A DNA stretch of 64,000 bases, taken from contig JARUPY010000165.1 in the NCBI GenBank assembly GCA_029817715.1, forward strand, positions 124,001 to 188,000. The letters are read 5' to 3'. Within the stretch, counting starts at the first letter, position 1. Each line of letters opens with the position of its first letter. Of this stretch, positions 47,112-60,429 are shown piece after piece. The translations under genes were made by a program, and so were the position numbers. The notes under the pieces are model-generated. The model ran no database searches. It saw only the letters and a program-made list of their open reading frames with translations, and was not told the DNA's origin. The DNA is from Melastoma dodecandrum (Eukaryota > Streptophyta > Magnoliopsida > Myrtales > Melastomataceae).

Positions 47112-47815
47112 TTTGGCATGAATGTGGTTAATTGTCTTTAGAACTGGGGCGTCCAATGGAGGATATTGGCGTGTATTGATTTGAGTATGTGGTGAGAGAT
47201 TAAGTGTGCAATGGGGTTGTGATAATCAGGAGTGGAAAATGGGTGTGGATCAGCGATCATTTCATTCTGATCAGGTTTCATCATCTAAGTAATACCCTTC
47301 TTCTGGGGAGGTCAATCTGCTGGTTGTATTCTTTGATGAATGTCACGGCGGTTGGGTGAATTGGATCAGAGATATGTTAATCCAGCATCACTCAAATCTT
47401 GTGGTTTTTCTTGTCTAGATGTCTCTCATTTTCACCGCTTCAGTAAGCACTTCCTTGTTCCCTCTTAGTCAGCAATGGCATGGTTCAGGGATTGTTGACG
47501 ATGGTTGAAAGTATTATGCTTTGGTAGATGTCTGGTTTGGTCCCGAAAATGAAAAAGTTCTTTTATCCAACATTGCCTTTGCTGTTCATTTTTATCCATT
47601 ACATTTGTTTGCTGATCTTTCTCGCCTGAATTTTGATTCTGCTATTCATAATGCTAACCATTATGTTGCTTGCTGATCTTCCTCACCTGAACTAAATTGA
47701 TATATGCTTCTCAGCCCAGCGGCGTCTGACATCCGGAGCCGAACAGTGCATGCTTTTTTTGGTTGAGCATGCTTGGGTGATCATCAGGTTGTTATAATTG
47801 AAGAAATCTGCTACA

Positions 47816-49484
47816 ATGTCTTCAATGACTAAGGGGGATAGGAAAGCGGTTCTCGACGTGGGAGCATGGATGTTCAATGTTGTCACATCTGTTGGAATCA
47901 TCCTTGTAAATAAAGCCCTTATGACAGCTTATGGGTTCAGGTTTGGTATGTTTCTCACTGAGTAGTTCAACTGATCATTTTTTATAATTATACTTTCATA
48001 TTTTTTAGAAGCAACTACGATGTGTCAAAACAAATGGAGGTCCATGGTCATCAAGCTAGTGATTCTTCTCTTTTTCACATGGATGCAAGAAAGTATGCGA
48101 AAGTTTTGTCACCTCATTCTACCCGCTGTGTCCCTAGGTGTTAACTATCAGTAGCCGATAAATAATAGTTTCATGGTGAAAACAGATACCATCAGACTTT
48201 CTGATTGATTTGTCTGTGATTAATTCTCGGTAATCCTGCAGCCACAACGTTGACGGGGCTTCATTTTGCCACAACAACCTTGTTGACTTTGGTCTTCAGA
48301 TGGCTTGGATACATCCAGTCCTCTCATCTACCTCCAGTTGAGATTATCAAATTTGTACTGTTTGCAAACTTCTCAATTGTTGGAATGAATGTCAGTTTGA
48401 TGTGGAATTCCGTAGGGTTCTACCAGGTGAGTCTCTCGTTTGAATTCACCTTGACCTTGTTTTTTGCATCTGGTGACAACATTCGGGGCAACCATGACTG
48501 GCCAGGGATTTTCAACTATTACTTTTCCTTTTACAGATAGCAAAGCTGAGTATGATCCCCGTGTCTTGTTTTCTGGAAGTGGTGTTGGACCAGGTTCGGT
48601 ACTCTCGTCATACTAAACTCAGCATTGTGGTAGTTCTCCTTGGGGTGGCTGTCTGTACTGTCACCGATGTGAGTGTGAATTTCAAGGGATTCCTCGCTGC
48701 ATTTATCGGAGTTTGGAGCACTGCCCTTCAGCAATATGTACGTAACATGTTCCGGAACCCTTTGTTGTCACTATCTTTTGTTTTCCTGGTTTTGTGATTA
48801 TGAATTTTTTGCTTCGTTTCTATTGTGGACAAAGGCATGAAACGTGTTACCCTGGAATTCACTTTTTGACGGTGACGTGTCATGTGCTCTGTAGTATGTC
48901 AATTATCTTCAAAGGAAGTACTCAATCGGATCATTCAATCTTCTTGGACAAACTGCCCCAGTACAGGCGGTATCTCTTCTTATGGTTGGACCGTTCCTGG
49001 ACTACTGGTTGATGAACGAAAGAGTCGATGCCTACCACTTTTCTTTTGCGTCGGCGGTGAGTTTCTCTTTGCATCGACAAAATAAGTTTCTTCACTCGAA
49101 AAACATCTAAACGGCAGAACATTGACAATACTCCCTTTCGGGCAGGTGTTTTTGATCCTCTCCTGCACCATAGCAGTGGGAACCAACCTGAGCCAATTCA
49201 TCTGCATCGGCCGGTTCTCCGCCGTGTCATTCCAAGTGATCGGGCACATGAAGACCATCCTCGTCCTGATACTCGGGTTCATCTTCTTTGGGAAAGAAGG
49301 CCTGAGCATACAGGTCATGTTGGGTATGGTTGTTGCCGTCATCGGGATGGTCTGGTACGGAAACGCATCGTCTAAGCCCGGCGGGAAGGAAAGGGTTGGA
49401 TACTTGAGTCCTGTCCAGAAGAACAACGAGAAGAATGAAAACCAAGGCCTTTTGGATTCCACCAATACAGAGGAAGAGGTTTAA
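47816..49484 (+). CDS. UXT: UDP-xylose transporter (NST-KT/TPT family)
   Basis: Five coding exons: 47816-47945, 48242-48426, 48537-48737, 48895-49056 and 49146-49484. All junctions are GT-AG and keep frame, giving 338 residues. The protein is a ten-helix drug/metabolite transporter of the TPT branch. It matches plant UXT proteins closely: '[16 protein letters not shown]', 'NKALM..YGF', '[14 protein letters not shown]', '[20 protein letters not shown]', '[14 protein letters not shown]', '[20 protein letters not shown]', '[15 protein letters not shown]' and '[17 protein letters not shown]'. UXTs exchange UDP-xylose for UMP across the Golgi/ER membrane to feed xylan synthesis. The C-terminal tail after 'GKER' is acidic and unique. 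The start gives a short N-terminus ([10 protein letters not shown]) as in the family; a second Met follows at residue 4. It stands alone; neighbours are unrelated. The close family match makes function likely, though the substrate is inferred. Confidence 0.93.
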
Positions 49485-52145
49485 TACTCGGATTATTTAT
49501 TTCCTGCCATACATATCGGTAAAAAAGAATTCTCATTACCAATACTAAAACTACAGCAGTTTCACCAACATGATAGCTCATTTTTCCCCACTTTTTGTTT
49601 TGGGTTTCTTTTTCTTTTTGGTTTACTCTTGTTTTGCACCCAACAAAGGTTTGTACCACAAGAAATGCAATGTGACCAGATTGTACCTGGATCAGATCAT
49701 GTGTACCAGTTTTTTGGACTCTTGGGAAAGAAACAATGTGGGATGGTGGTGGTGGTGGTGGTATCCTTTAACCCAGTTGGTCTTAGGGCAAGAGTCATTG
49801 TCAAGATTGTTGCTTTTTCTTCTTTTTGTGGTTGCATGAGGACAAGGAGAAGGAGGAGGCGGTGCTGCTGCTGGTGTTAGAAAATCTGAGACTTTGTAAT
49901 GGGCAGAGGTTTCATGGACTTTTTGTTGCCTGCATGTGAAATTGCTTTGGGAAATGGACAAGCATTTGGGATTACAATTTTTTTGTTTTGTTTCCTTTTT
50001 TAGAAAAATAAAATAAAAAAGAAAAGGACAGGAATCTTATTGGGAAGGAACAACACACTTTACTTGAGGGAACATAAAGTGAGGGATGCCCAGCACTCCC
50101 CCTAGGAGCCCTTTTTTTGTGGATGTAAAAATCCGCCAGATTTTGTACTAAATTAACGTTAATCGAAATAATGAAAAGATATATTTTGAAATAAATATAG
50201 TTTTAAAATTTACTAAATAATGTTTCAAAAAGACCATTTTTATAAAGTCGATTTCAACGCTCAAAGGAAGCCCGCTTTATTTCACTATTAAGGAAATAAA
50301 GTCGGAGATGGCTCTAGAGGTCAAGCCGATTTCTTAAGGGTGAACTTGAGACCTTTATAAAAGTCGACTCCGGTATATTATTTGACGAATTTTAAAATCA
50401 TATATGCTTTGTTTTAGCAAATATTATTCCGATTAAGGTTATTTTGGTTAAAGTTTCATTAGGACTGAGATATGTTGAACAGCAAGGGATTACCCGGGTG
50501 AGCTAGGAAGACTACGACCAAAGGAACAATGGCAGCTCTCAACATATTTTTCTTGAGTGACATAATTGGTTTTTCTTTGAGTAATGTTTTTGCTAATGTT
50601 GCTAGCAATCATGCGTCTCTTGGGATGTATAAATAATCAGTGGCAAGGAAAACAGCAAACAATCGAAAGTGAAATTCGTGGAAATTGGGCATCATGTGTT
50701 GTTGTCGAGAATAAATCAGATTTAACCAACACCATTGGGCTGACTCCAAGTCAATTTTTTTACTTGGGGAACGCTTCAGGGAATGTCGGCAAAGATTATT
50801 GGTAACTAAACGTGGGATGGTCTACGTGGAAAGGAGTTTGGATTCACTTAAGGAGGTTCGAAACGTAGCTATCCCTGTTGAGGTACTCACCCACCACAAT
50901 CAGATGTCCTATTCAGATCGATTTCGGATTAGTCGGAACAACGCCAGACGGGCAACAAAAAAAGATTATCACTAGCTTTTTCCAAAGTCGATTTTCCTTT
51001 TTGATGGCAGTGCCCACCATTTCCCGCGTTGTACTATTCCCATTAGCGATGACAATTCAATCAGGAAAAAGCATAAACACCGTGGAAACGTAAGTCAAGA
51101 AATCGGCCCAGTTTGCTGAGGAAATCATGTGAAGTCCGTTTGTTAAATATTGATGTGTTGTACTAAAAAAATTTAAGGATATTCATAATCTTCTATTATT
51201 GTCTCGAATTTATCCTATCGGTGGAGAGAATCACCGAGAGGTGCAAGAAAGAGTTGTACATGGTTAGGTCATGTAATTGACAAGGAGAAAGTCGAAGCAG
51301 CAGCAATCAGCCTACTTTCAGTGGTGAGATCAGTTTTTGTGGGCCAGTCGGGCAAAACATGATGCAGCAAGAGACTAGAACGACAGATCATGCAATATTT
51401 AACGCACAACGAGACGCTCCGTTTGGAACTATTACAGAAGGGATCACAAACTCCTCCTTTCGACGGGGACACCCTTCCTAAAGCAGCTTCGAGGATGAGA
51501 ACGTCTGAACTTGTGCGAGTGAAAATCAGGCAGGCAATGAAAATTAGTCTTAATGTTTTGACATCTCTTGTAAGTTGTCAAGGCATGCAATGAAAACCAT
51601 GCACAGAAGTTCCCTGCCATGTTCGGCAGTAAACAACAAAGGGTTTGTATTCGATTTATCTCAAAACTATTCCGGTACATTATATTCATCGAGATTCAAA
51701 TTATTAAATTGACATAAAATCAATGGTTTTTATGGTTATTTATAAGGCTAAGATTACGTTCTTACATATGCATCGATCCTATGTCTTTTCTCGTTATAGG
51801 ATAGACGCCTTGCGCTATGAAAACACGAAACATGAATAACGATGCTTTCGAGTAGGAAGTAGCTATAGAACATTTCTAAAGAGTCATGGAGATAACAAAG
51901 AATTTTAAGGACAAACTATGCTGAAATTCAATTCTTAATATCAAAAGTTACCTTCCCTAGGATTCTTGCCCAAATTGAAGACTTTTACCCTTTGCCCAAT
52001 TGGAGTGGAAATATTTGAGACAGTAATTTGTAATCATATTTCCCCTTTTTAAAGCTGTCCTTTTCCTTCTATAAATGACTTGCCATTACTGACTTCAATA
52101 CATACAACTATAATATTCTCACATTTTACAAAGTAAAGAGGAAAA
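49485..52145. other. transporter 3' flank and intergenic DNA
   Basis: The first 300-500 bases are likely 3' UTR and flank, with a GGT repeat at about 49743-49762. The rest shows no supported gene. Several short ORFs (for example 50878-51093) have no recognisable domain. Confidence 0.5.
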
Positions 52146-52149
52146 AAAA

Positions 52150-52300
52150 ACCAACTCCCTATTCAATTTTTTTTGTTGCCCGCCCGATATTCTGTGGGTC
52201 TTCCAACAGGGGTGACTACGTATGATAGGTTTCGAACTCGAGATCTCCTTAAGCGAATACAAGCTCCTCACCACTTGGACCAACTCCATGTTGGTCAACT
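52150..52300 (-). mobile_element. short tRNA-derived SINE
   Basis: On the minus strand it has a box A-like 'ggtccaagtggtgagg', a box B-like 'gagttcgaaacct', and an A-rich tail 'caacaaaaaaaattg'. The layout matches the SINE at 56111-56260, so they are one family. TSD not clear. Confidence 0.65.
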
Positions 52301-52720
52301 CTGTATGCAATTATTAGGTAAATGGTTGCATAAAAAGACTTTTTTTAAGTTTTTAATAAATGGTCATGCATAAAAGCAAAGAAGGGTGGTAAATAACAAA
52401 TGAGCACGCGTAACATCTCTCCAATTCCATGCCATGATACAGTTCTAATTCTGCAATGAAAGAAACCATCCCTAATCATAGAAGTTATACGTAAATTTGT
52501 ATCGAGAAAATCATCCCAGACCATGGTCGACAAGTTTTTGCTGAAAATACAACTTTTTGGGACTTTGTGAGAGGTATCCTCAGCTTCACACAAAACTTTG
52601 CAAGTCACTGTTGACACACACGAATTTCTGGGCTTCGTCGTCAATGGCCGAAGAAGTGAAACTCTACACTGACACCATTTATGACAAATGGGGCCCAACA
52701 TTAGTTCCACTCGAGAAGCC
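52301..52720. other. intergenic, nothing recognised
   Basis: No supported feature. Confidence 0.4.
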
Positions 52721-53640
52721 TATGTAGGGGTTACTCGAGAAATACTCCCCGAGCAAAAGGCTCAAGATCAACATTACTCGAGCACCCAGTATAGCTCGAG
52801 ACGTAATATAGATCCTCGCTACTCGAGAGCCCAACTAAACTACGACCAAGGAGTTGGACATGTGGCAAACCCAGAAAGACCAACCAAAACAAGACGTGTA
52901 TGATTCCTACAAAATAGAAATCTGATTGTGCACACGATCTAAGAAGATTCTGGACTGACTGAATAATCGCAACTACAAGATTTTGAAATATAAAAGGATC
53001 GCAACAGAACACACAAAAACAACAACAACTCAAACACAAACTTTAGTCTTTTGTCTTTTACTCTTGTTCGGACCCTTCCAACCTCAGCGTGATCAATTCT
53101 GTCTGGCATTGTTGACGCACTTCCGTCCAAGCTTATTGCCATTGATTCTGTCCGGCAGTGTTGACACGTCTCTGTCCATCCTTAGTGCCATCGATTCTGT
53201 CTGGCGCTATTGACCTGCCACCACTTCGAATTCGTCCTCCACCCTCGGTGCTCTTGCATTAAATTCCTGTGCCATTGACGTCCGACCGCCGTTCCACAAG
53301 GGTGAATTCCATTAAAGGAGTTTGCCTCGACCGCCGTTCATCAGCCGCAGATCGCCGTGAAGCGTCACCAAGTCTTTCCTCTATTCAAGTCATGTTTGTA
53401 AGTGTAACACCGTAAACTCAATACTGTTGTACTAAATTCCAGTGTTTTGTTTGCTCTTTATACTTGCACTCGTTCACTTTGCGGTGACATAGTAAACACT
53501 GTAAATCCAATACCGTCGTATTAAAATCCGGTATTGCATTTACTTTCACTTTACAACAACCACACAAGCATTGTGAAATTCAATACATGTTGCGAGGAAC
53601 ATTAATTCTGCGCCAATAGTCACTATTACAAAATTGGCCC
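52721..53640 (+). repeat. probable gypsy-type LTR relic
   Basis: It has repeated 'ctcgag' words at the start, a TATA-like 'atataaaagg' at about 52989, then a C/T-rich tandem block with three 'attctgtctggc/attctgtccggc' repeats around 53092-53205, and paired 'aaactcaatac.gt.gta' and 'aaatccaataccgtcgta' phrases. General layout resembles Ty3/gypsy LTRs. No coding domains nearby prove it. Confidence 0.4.
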
Positions 53641-56100
53641 ACGCCACCCTGACAGACGAATACACCCTAGCCCAAGCGAAATACAATATTCTCGTTACAC
53701 AAAAAGTTGTGTCTCCACAATTTTATTTTTTCATGCCTCGACCGTATAATTTATTCTTTCTTAATATGAGAAGATAATAACCGTCCAAGATTATTTAAGT
53801 ATAAATAGTAAAACAGTAAATCAATATTTTATGTAAGGGTGATATGACATACGAACGGCTAATATAGGTTTGATGGTGAACCATATAGAATCTTGCCTCT
53901 ATATTCTACAAAAGCATGTCAGATACGCTACAGAAGGTGCTCTTATAATCTCTTGAATAGCCCACAACCTTACTCTACTCGAGAGCCACGAAGTTTACTA
54001 CCATATAGTTTGTCTCCAGCATCCTAGGTTCTCCTAGAAGAGCTTCAAGCTTCAGGCAGAGTTGGGATTCGGTAAGGACCGACCTTAGCCTCGGGTTGAT
54101 ACAGAAACCCTGACTGAACTAATTTTACTGGTCTCGTGGTGTTCTTGAGCATTTTTGGGCCCAAGAGCCAGCTCTTCAAAGAGGCACCTCAACATTAGAA
54201 TAGGACAAGCCCGATTTAGCTTTACCTCTGTACTTGTCACTAAGAGATTTCGCTTTGTAGAGTCTTTCACCGAATAACAATGCCCATGTCTGGGTACAAC
54301 GTGTTTTCGACTGTTTCTAAACCTTATTATTTATGAGTATACCATTCGTTTGGTGTTCCCACTATAAATAGTACCACCCGATCTTGGGGACACTTCATTT
54401 TCTAGGCCACTCAGTCATGAGTATCGACCTGAGAGGATGTCGACGTGTCAACAATGAGGTCCTTTTGTCGCTTATGTGTTCAACCTTGTAGCCTCTGGAA
54501 GGTCGGATCTGTTTTATACTAGACAAAGCAGGATCTTCACTACCCGATGAAGTCATCAGCAGGAGTCGAGAGTTGTTCTCAATCCCGGGCTTAAGCAAGG
54601 TACTAGGGACCTTCCCCTTCACCATCATGGGGCGAACCCTTGTGCCAGCAATCAAAGGTCAAGGGCTTTGTTCCCATCTTCTTAGCAAATGACGCGTAAT
54701 GTCTTCAGGAGAGAGAAAAGCGTTGTTCCTGAGTTGCTTGTATTTTCCTGTGGTAGGCCCAGTGCAATAATTTCCAAACAAACCCATGTATTTTGTAACA
54801 TGCCATGGAATTAAATGAAAATTGACGTACACTCAAACCTTCTCTCGTCGGCCCATTTTTTCTAGAGACATGTGTATTGCTCGCCAGTTTCCAAGCAACG
54901 CGAACCTGCTTTGGGCCTCGAATGAGGCTGCCAGGTTTCCGGTTTTATAAAGACTTGAGTAGAGGTACTATTTCCCACTTATGAATTCAAAAATCGTTCA
55001 CCTCCCTCGTTCAACTCCCTGAAAACACTAGCGTCCCTTCGATTCTCATGGCCCTCATTGCCCCGTCTAAAGTTAGTCCGATCATCCCAAACCATGAGGA
55101 CGATGATGGCGCAATCTTCCAGGCCGTCTACACAGGCCACATGTCATCCGGTCTTTGTCAGCTTCGACATGGAGTCGGACTATGGCGTAGCCATAGAGGG
55201 TTAGAAAACCCCAGGTCATTTTGTACCCACTTCCAAACTCTTCCTTTTGGAGGTGGAAAGATCATTCCTTTATACTAGCAGGTTGCCCGTTGTTTTTCGC
55301 CCCCGGCCAGTGTTAAAGCGTCGGATGGAGCGACCCTATGCTATGGTCAGGCCTTCATTATTTCTCGTCTCATAGCAGTGGCACTGATTTCGACTAAAGG
55401 TTTTTTGCCTGGGTAGCCAAGAAGCGTGACGTGTGAAAGGCGATGCGAATATAATCCCTGATTTGCGTCCCGTTTACTGCCATGGAGCCTAATCCCCTAT
55501 TTTGTGCTTGATTCCTGTCACTCTAGAACGGTATCATCTACTGATTCTATGTCCTGATGGGACCTACGTCAATCACCCAAGGAGACATCTGGTTCTTGAC
55601 GGGTGCCTTCAATCTGGAGCCCCCTTCGATTTGGGCACAAGCGCCTTGACATGGTGTTCAACCCATCGCTGTGTGTTGGGGAAATTGGGCTTTATGTTGG
55701 GCCAGGAGGCAGGCCCAAGTCCATTATCCGCGTGAAGCTGAACCCGCTCTTACACAGATGTGCCCCACAAGGGAAAGCCTGGCCATTCCTTTCGGATGTA
55801 AACAATAAATCCCCCTCATCCAATAGAATTCTAAGTCCTCCCGTTCAATTGTCTGGAAATAATTTTTGGTTTTTGCTTTGGTTTGTTTGGGTTAGGAGGG
55901 GGTGAGGCAGTGGGGTTGTCACTTTCCAATTCCATAAATGTATGTTCGCAGTCTCACCCCGTGTGTGTCTGTCTGTCTGTGCGTAGTAGCATTATTTCTC
56001 TGTCTCGTACTTGTCTTTTGTCCCCCTCCCCCCCACACCCTTCCCATCTTCAGTCCCCACTCTTCGTTAACGTTTGCATTTACCCAACAACATCGTAAAA
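53641..56100. other. intergenic, repeat debris, no gene recognised
   Basis: Short open stretches, for example 55048-55278, show no known domain. The composition is GC-richer than the neighbours, as is common for decayed retroelement coding sequence, but I cannot assign it. Confidence 0.4.
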
Positions 56101-56110
56101 ATTAGCACTC

Positions 56111-56260
56111 TAAGTAGGTACAAGTGGTAAAAAACTTATATTCATTTAAAAGAGTCTTGAATTCGAAACTTATCGACTCACTCGACTAGATGTCATATCC
56201 GAATCGAGTTCGAATTAGTAGAGAGAATCTCCGAAAATCGGATGGGTAAACAAAAAAAAA
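56111..56260 (+). mobile_element. short tRNA-derived SINE with 8-bp TSD
   Basis: 150 bp with 'ggtacaagtggtaaaaaac' near the start, a box B-like 'gaattcgaaactt', and an A tail. It is flanked by TAGCACTC at 56103-56110 and 56261-56268. Same family as 52150-52300. Confidence 0.8.
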
Positions 56261-56590
56261 TAGCACTCCATTCGACTCCCAACCATACAGAGATTTAATA
56301 CAGACCGAGTTCTTCTGAATGACACACACCTTATCCCTCTCCTCCAAAACTTTTGACAGTTTTCCTTCCGGCTTTGAATTTACAGCCGCCCACCCTTTCT
56401 ACCTACTACTGTCTTAAATAATTGGAAATGCATTCTTTCAAACAAAAAGTTATCCGGTGTGGGTTGGAAGGCTAAAAAAAAAAAAAAATAAAGCAAAGCA
56501 AATCAGCTATCAATAAATGAGAAATTCTCCACATGATTAAAGAAATAACATTCATTTTCTTTTTCATCTAGTAATTTAAAATGAAATTTT

Positions 56591-56825
56591 TGAAAGAATT
56601 ATCATATAAAAATTCCTACAAATTTGCGTTAAGCTAAATTACACGTTAAACAATTGTGTTATATAATTGGACACGAAAATCAAAACTATTTTGTGTGGGA
56701 GCAGAACCAACATTGTTGGGTAATTCTTTGATTCACGTGATATATTCTATGTTTTAAAGACTGAGGAACTGGACATTATAGAATAGGTTGTCTGTTTCAC
56801 GTCGAAAATCTATCCGCCCAGACAC
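56591..56825 (+). repeat. dispersed repeat, copy B (copy A 27262-27515)
   Basis: Shares word order with 27262-27515: 'gaattatcatataaaa', 'tttgcgtta', 'aaattacacgttaaa', 'ggacattatag', 'atccgcc'. Diverged, non-coding. Confidence 0.55.
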
Positions 56826-56979
56826 CGATCACACCTCGAGAAAGATATAAAATAATCGCCCAACAAACAAAGAATTGGGTTTCATTTTCAGGTGTTGGGT
56901 CATTTGATAGTCGATCGAGATTAGGATTAACAACAAAAGTAACGAAGATATTGTGTTTTTATGCTCACTTCAAATTTGG

Positions 56980-57021
<42 letters not shown>
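56980..57021. repeat. (ATT)n microsatellite
   Basis: About 13 uninterrupted ATT units. Confidence 0.95.
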
Positions 57022-57022
<1 letters not shown>

Positions 57023-57202
57023 GTGATTGCGGGAAGGGGGCAGAGCTTGTAATGCTCCAAATCTAACTCCACCCAATTGGAGGAAAGAGAGAGAGAGATA
57101 ATGAAGTGGTCCACCCGCTTTCCTCCTTCCACGCTCGCTTGTCCTCTCTCACACGTGTGCTGTTCCTGTCTGTGTCTTCTTCTTCTTTCTCCAATAATAA
57201 TA

Positions 57203-57789
57203 GGCAAAATATACGTTTATGGCCTCAACTTTAAGCCAACCTTCTATTTTGTCATTAACTTAGTTTGTTATATAATTTTGTCACAAACTTTTGTTTTTAT
57301 TTCTATTTTGGCCAATCATGAATTTCTTCTAGCGAAAGCCAAACAAGGCCTTAATATAGTTTAACATGTGTCCTATAATAGTGGAGTTTTGACATCTCAT
57401 TCATTCGTCTCATAATCCACTTTATTCGTAATAGTCGCCCCCTAATAGAACATCATCCGACATTCATCGATTTTTCATATTTTTTGACAACATCAGCAAC
57501 TATCGTTAACTTCGGCTTCCAATTCACTTGATTTGTTCATCAAAATTTTATAATAAAAAAACAAATGAAAGGTTTCAATATTATTTCATATTTTTTAAAA
57601 TCTTTTTTCGTTTTAGTCGATAAATAAAAATTGCCTATTAAGGCCTTATTTGGCTTTCGCTAGAAGAAATTCATGATTGGCCAAAATAGAAATAAAAACA
57701 AAAGTTTGTGACAAAATTATATAACAAACTAAGTTAAGGACAAAACAGAAAAGTGGCTCAAAGTTGAGGCCATAAATTAATATTTTGCC
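57203..57789. mobile_element. second MITE of the 44760 family
   Basis: About 587 bp with long TIRs (left 'ggcaaaatatacgtttatgg', right ends 'attaatattttgcc'). The arms share 'ttgtcattaacttagtttg' with the MITE at 44760. Possible TSD TAATAATAG at 57195-57203 and near 57796; the right end carries a small 'ccataaattaat' duplication, so the boundary is blurred. Confidence 0.8.
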
Positions 57790-59560
57790 ATAAATTAATA
57801 ATAGGCTCCCTGAAACACACGCACATCTTTAATGTATGCTTGACGAGGAGATCGGATGGTTAGTAGTATCATTCATTCATTTATTTATACACACACACAC
57901 ACTGGCAAAAGGGATGCGCAGGAGTGATCGGGTGTTATAATATCATTCGGATATTATATTCAAATGTAAAAGTCTGTTCAATCCATGAAAATGGAAGTGA
58001 ATTATTTTATGAAATCATTAAATAAATATGTACGGATACGAGTTTGAAACATTTTTTAATTAAAAAGAAAAGCGAAGATAGGGAACCGCATACATACATC
58101 AAATCAAAAGGGTTCTTTTTTTTTTCGTTTCTTATTCCCACCCCAATCCAATCCAACCATATATTAATAACAATTCTTTTAAAGAAAAATCCCATGTACT
58201 TTATTTTATTCATTTATATTTTGGAAGAATTTAGGCCAATCAAATGAACCAATGCTTGACGTAAAACGAGGTCATTTCATAGGAAAGGTAAGAGAATGAT
58301 AATTCCCTTCTTAGTTCCGTTTTCTCGGTCATTTCATTACATTCCTTTTCTTTTCCTAAAAAATTATCTCGTTTTATGTCAAGTATTTCTTCTTTATTTG
58401 GTTGACCTAAATTCTTACTAAATATAACGAGTATTCTTTCGCAGTATTCATTCGTAATTCTCGCAAACCAATCAAAAGCCTTAGAATAATTCAGCTTGAT
58501 TAATTCGTGTCGTTTTCCTTTTATCCAAAAAAGAGGAGAACTGAAAGAGTGTTTTGTCATACATCCTAACATAACAACCAGACAGGGTGTTTCTTTTGAT
58601 AAAGGTGGTTTGGCTTGGATGTCCCCCACCCCGGTTAGAAATCCATATATATATATATATAAAGCAACAAGGTTTAGGGTTATATAACCTATTTTCTTAC
58701 ATATATTTTAAGAAATCACTGTTTTGTTTTGACAAAGAGAGAGTGAGGGGTAGAGGTAAAATGTGTGTGTGAATGTTCTAATATTACCAAGTATAATCGC
58801 TTCTTGTAAATTTAGATTAGTGAGTCCACCATATTTCTCCAAGAACTTGTCTTACCGTCAGACCAGTTACTGCATTTTCACAAGTTTCATGTTCGACCCA
58901 ATACTCAGCCCACTCTATCAAATTTTTTGATACCACATATTAATAATATGAAACGACATTTTGTGATGATCAACGTATATCTAGGGGTGATTATGGGTGG
59001 GTAGAGTTTGGAATCTAGAACCTACTTTTCTTATTTTTGAAATTTACAACATACTTTGTGAATAAAAAAAATCCAAGAACTTACCATGTCTGGTACAGGT
59101 TCTGATTCTGATTCCAAATTAAAAAAACAAATAACACCTAACTCATGTATCTCATTTCTACTTCAGGAAGACCACAATCAAGAAACTCAAAAAAAAAACA
59201 AACACCGCGGAATCCCCGAGAGCAAACACAATCAATGCAGCATCGTAGCAAAACAACATACCCTACTTGAAAGGATTTCCCCGATGACAAAGATCCAACC
59301 TTATGAAAGCTAATCCCCTTCCCTCCTGCAACGACGACAACCGCCATGAGATCTACCAACGGTTTGTCATGCGGGGTCACCGTGTCGGGTGTGGAAGCCT
59401 CGGGAAAGGGGAGGGGAAACACCAACTCGAAAAATGAATCGACGACAAAACACAAACAAAAAGTATAATCCAAAAACCACTAAATAAGTAAATCCATAGT
59501 TGTAAATTTCTGGTCATATATAAAGAAACATAGTATTTATTTATCAATTTTAATGTAGGC
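57790..59560. other. intergenic, microsatellites only
   Basis: An (AC)n run is near 57891 and an (AT)n run near 58645. A 'taggggtgattatggg' word at 58983 may mark a hAT-like end. No gene supported. Confidence 0.4.
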
Positions 59561-59561
59561 T

Positions 59562-60428
59562 AGTGTTGACACGACAAGATACTCTGGGCCTGTGGTAAGT
59601 CTACAGCCCATATTGGAACACGGGCTTTAGCTAAGTCTACAGCCCATCGACTGAGCCAAACTATCAGTCCGTAACAGCTTAAGTCTAAAACCCCTTTTGA
59701 AATACGAGTGTGAGCTAAGTCTACAACTCATCTGGACACGTCCCACACACGATCTCACTAAGTGGAGGTTAGAAGAATCTCTAAGAAAAACAAACTCCGA
59801 GATCCCTGGAGAGGAGTTAAGATCGAGCCACGATTTAAGGGATTTTCGGGGACGTGTGCAGCGTACAAAGATCTGTGAGATTCAGTATAAAAGGGGAACA
59901 GACTCTTCTTAGAAAAAACACGATCAATCAGCCAAACCAAATTGCATTGCTCGTCACCCTTAGATTTTAGTAGATACCTCGGCCTGGGTTATTTGGCCAC
60001 TACCTTCAACACCAGAGTGAGCAACCGTAGCTTTGGTGATAGCCCTCCGCCAGCACTTCCACCGTCCCGGCGAGCAACCGTAACCGGGGCAACAACCCTC
60101 CGCCACTAAGGTGTTCATCCAAGGCCTTAGCATCTGCATCCAACCTTCGCCAGACTCTGCTTCACGGGGCGCAGGTCTACAGCGCACTGCACCAGGTCTA
60201 CAACGTCAGCAGTGACGTCAGCACCAAGTCTACAGCGCACTGTACCAAGTCTACGGCGTCAGCAGGCGACGTCAGCCTCAGTCGCACCTCCAGCAGCAAG
60301 TCTACAACGCCTCCATCATCCGTCCCACCATTTTTCCTTCATTTTTTATGGCTGTAAGCGTTCGTTTACTTTTGTAAAACTTTGAATTTGTAACAGCCTC
60401 GTCCTTTATCATTGAAATTCATCTTTCT
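59562..60428 (+). repeat. probable gypsy-type LTR with 'aagtctac' repeats
   Basis: Opens TGTTGACACGAC and has TATA-like 'gtataaaaggg' at about 59887. It carries at least eight spaced 'a(a/g)gtctac' words, including a tandem block at about 60172-60305. It ends near a 'tggcgaccac' word at about 60428 that could be a degraded PBS. A TGACGTCA element lies at about 60210. No internal coding sequence follows, so it may be a solo LTR. Confidence 0.45.
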
Positions 60429-60429
60429 G

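Noticed and set aside
48980..49465. 161-codon minus-strand ORF over the transporter
   Set aside because: Antisense to UXT exons 4-5 with no domain.
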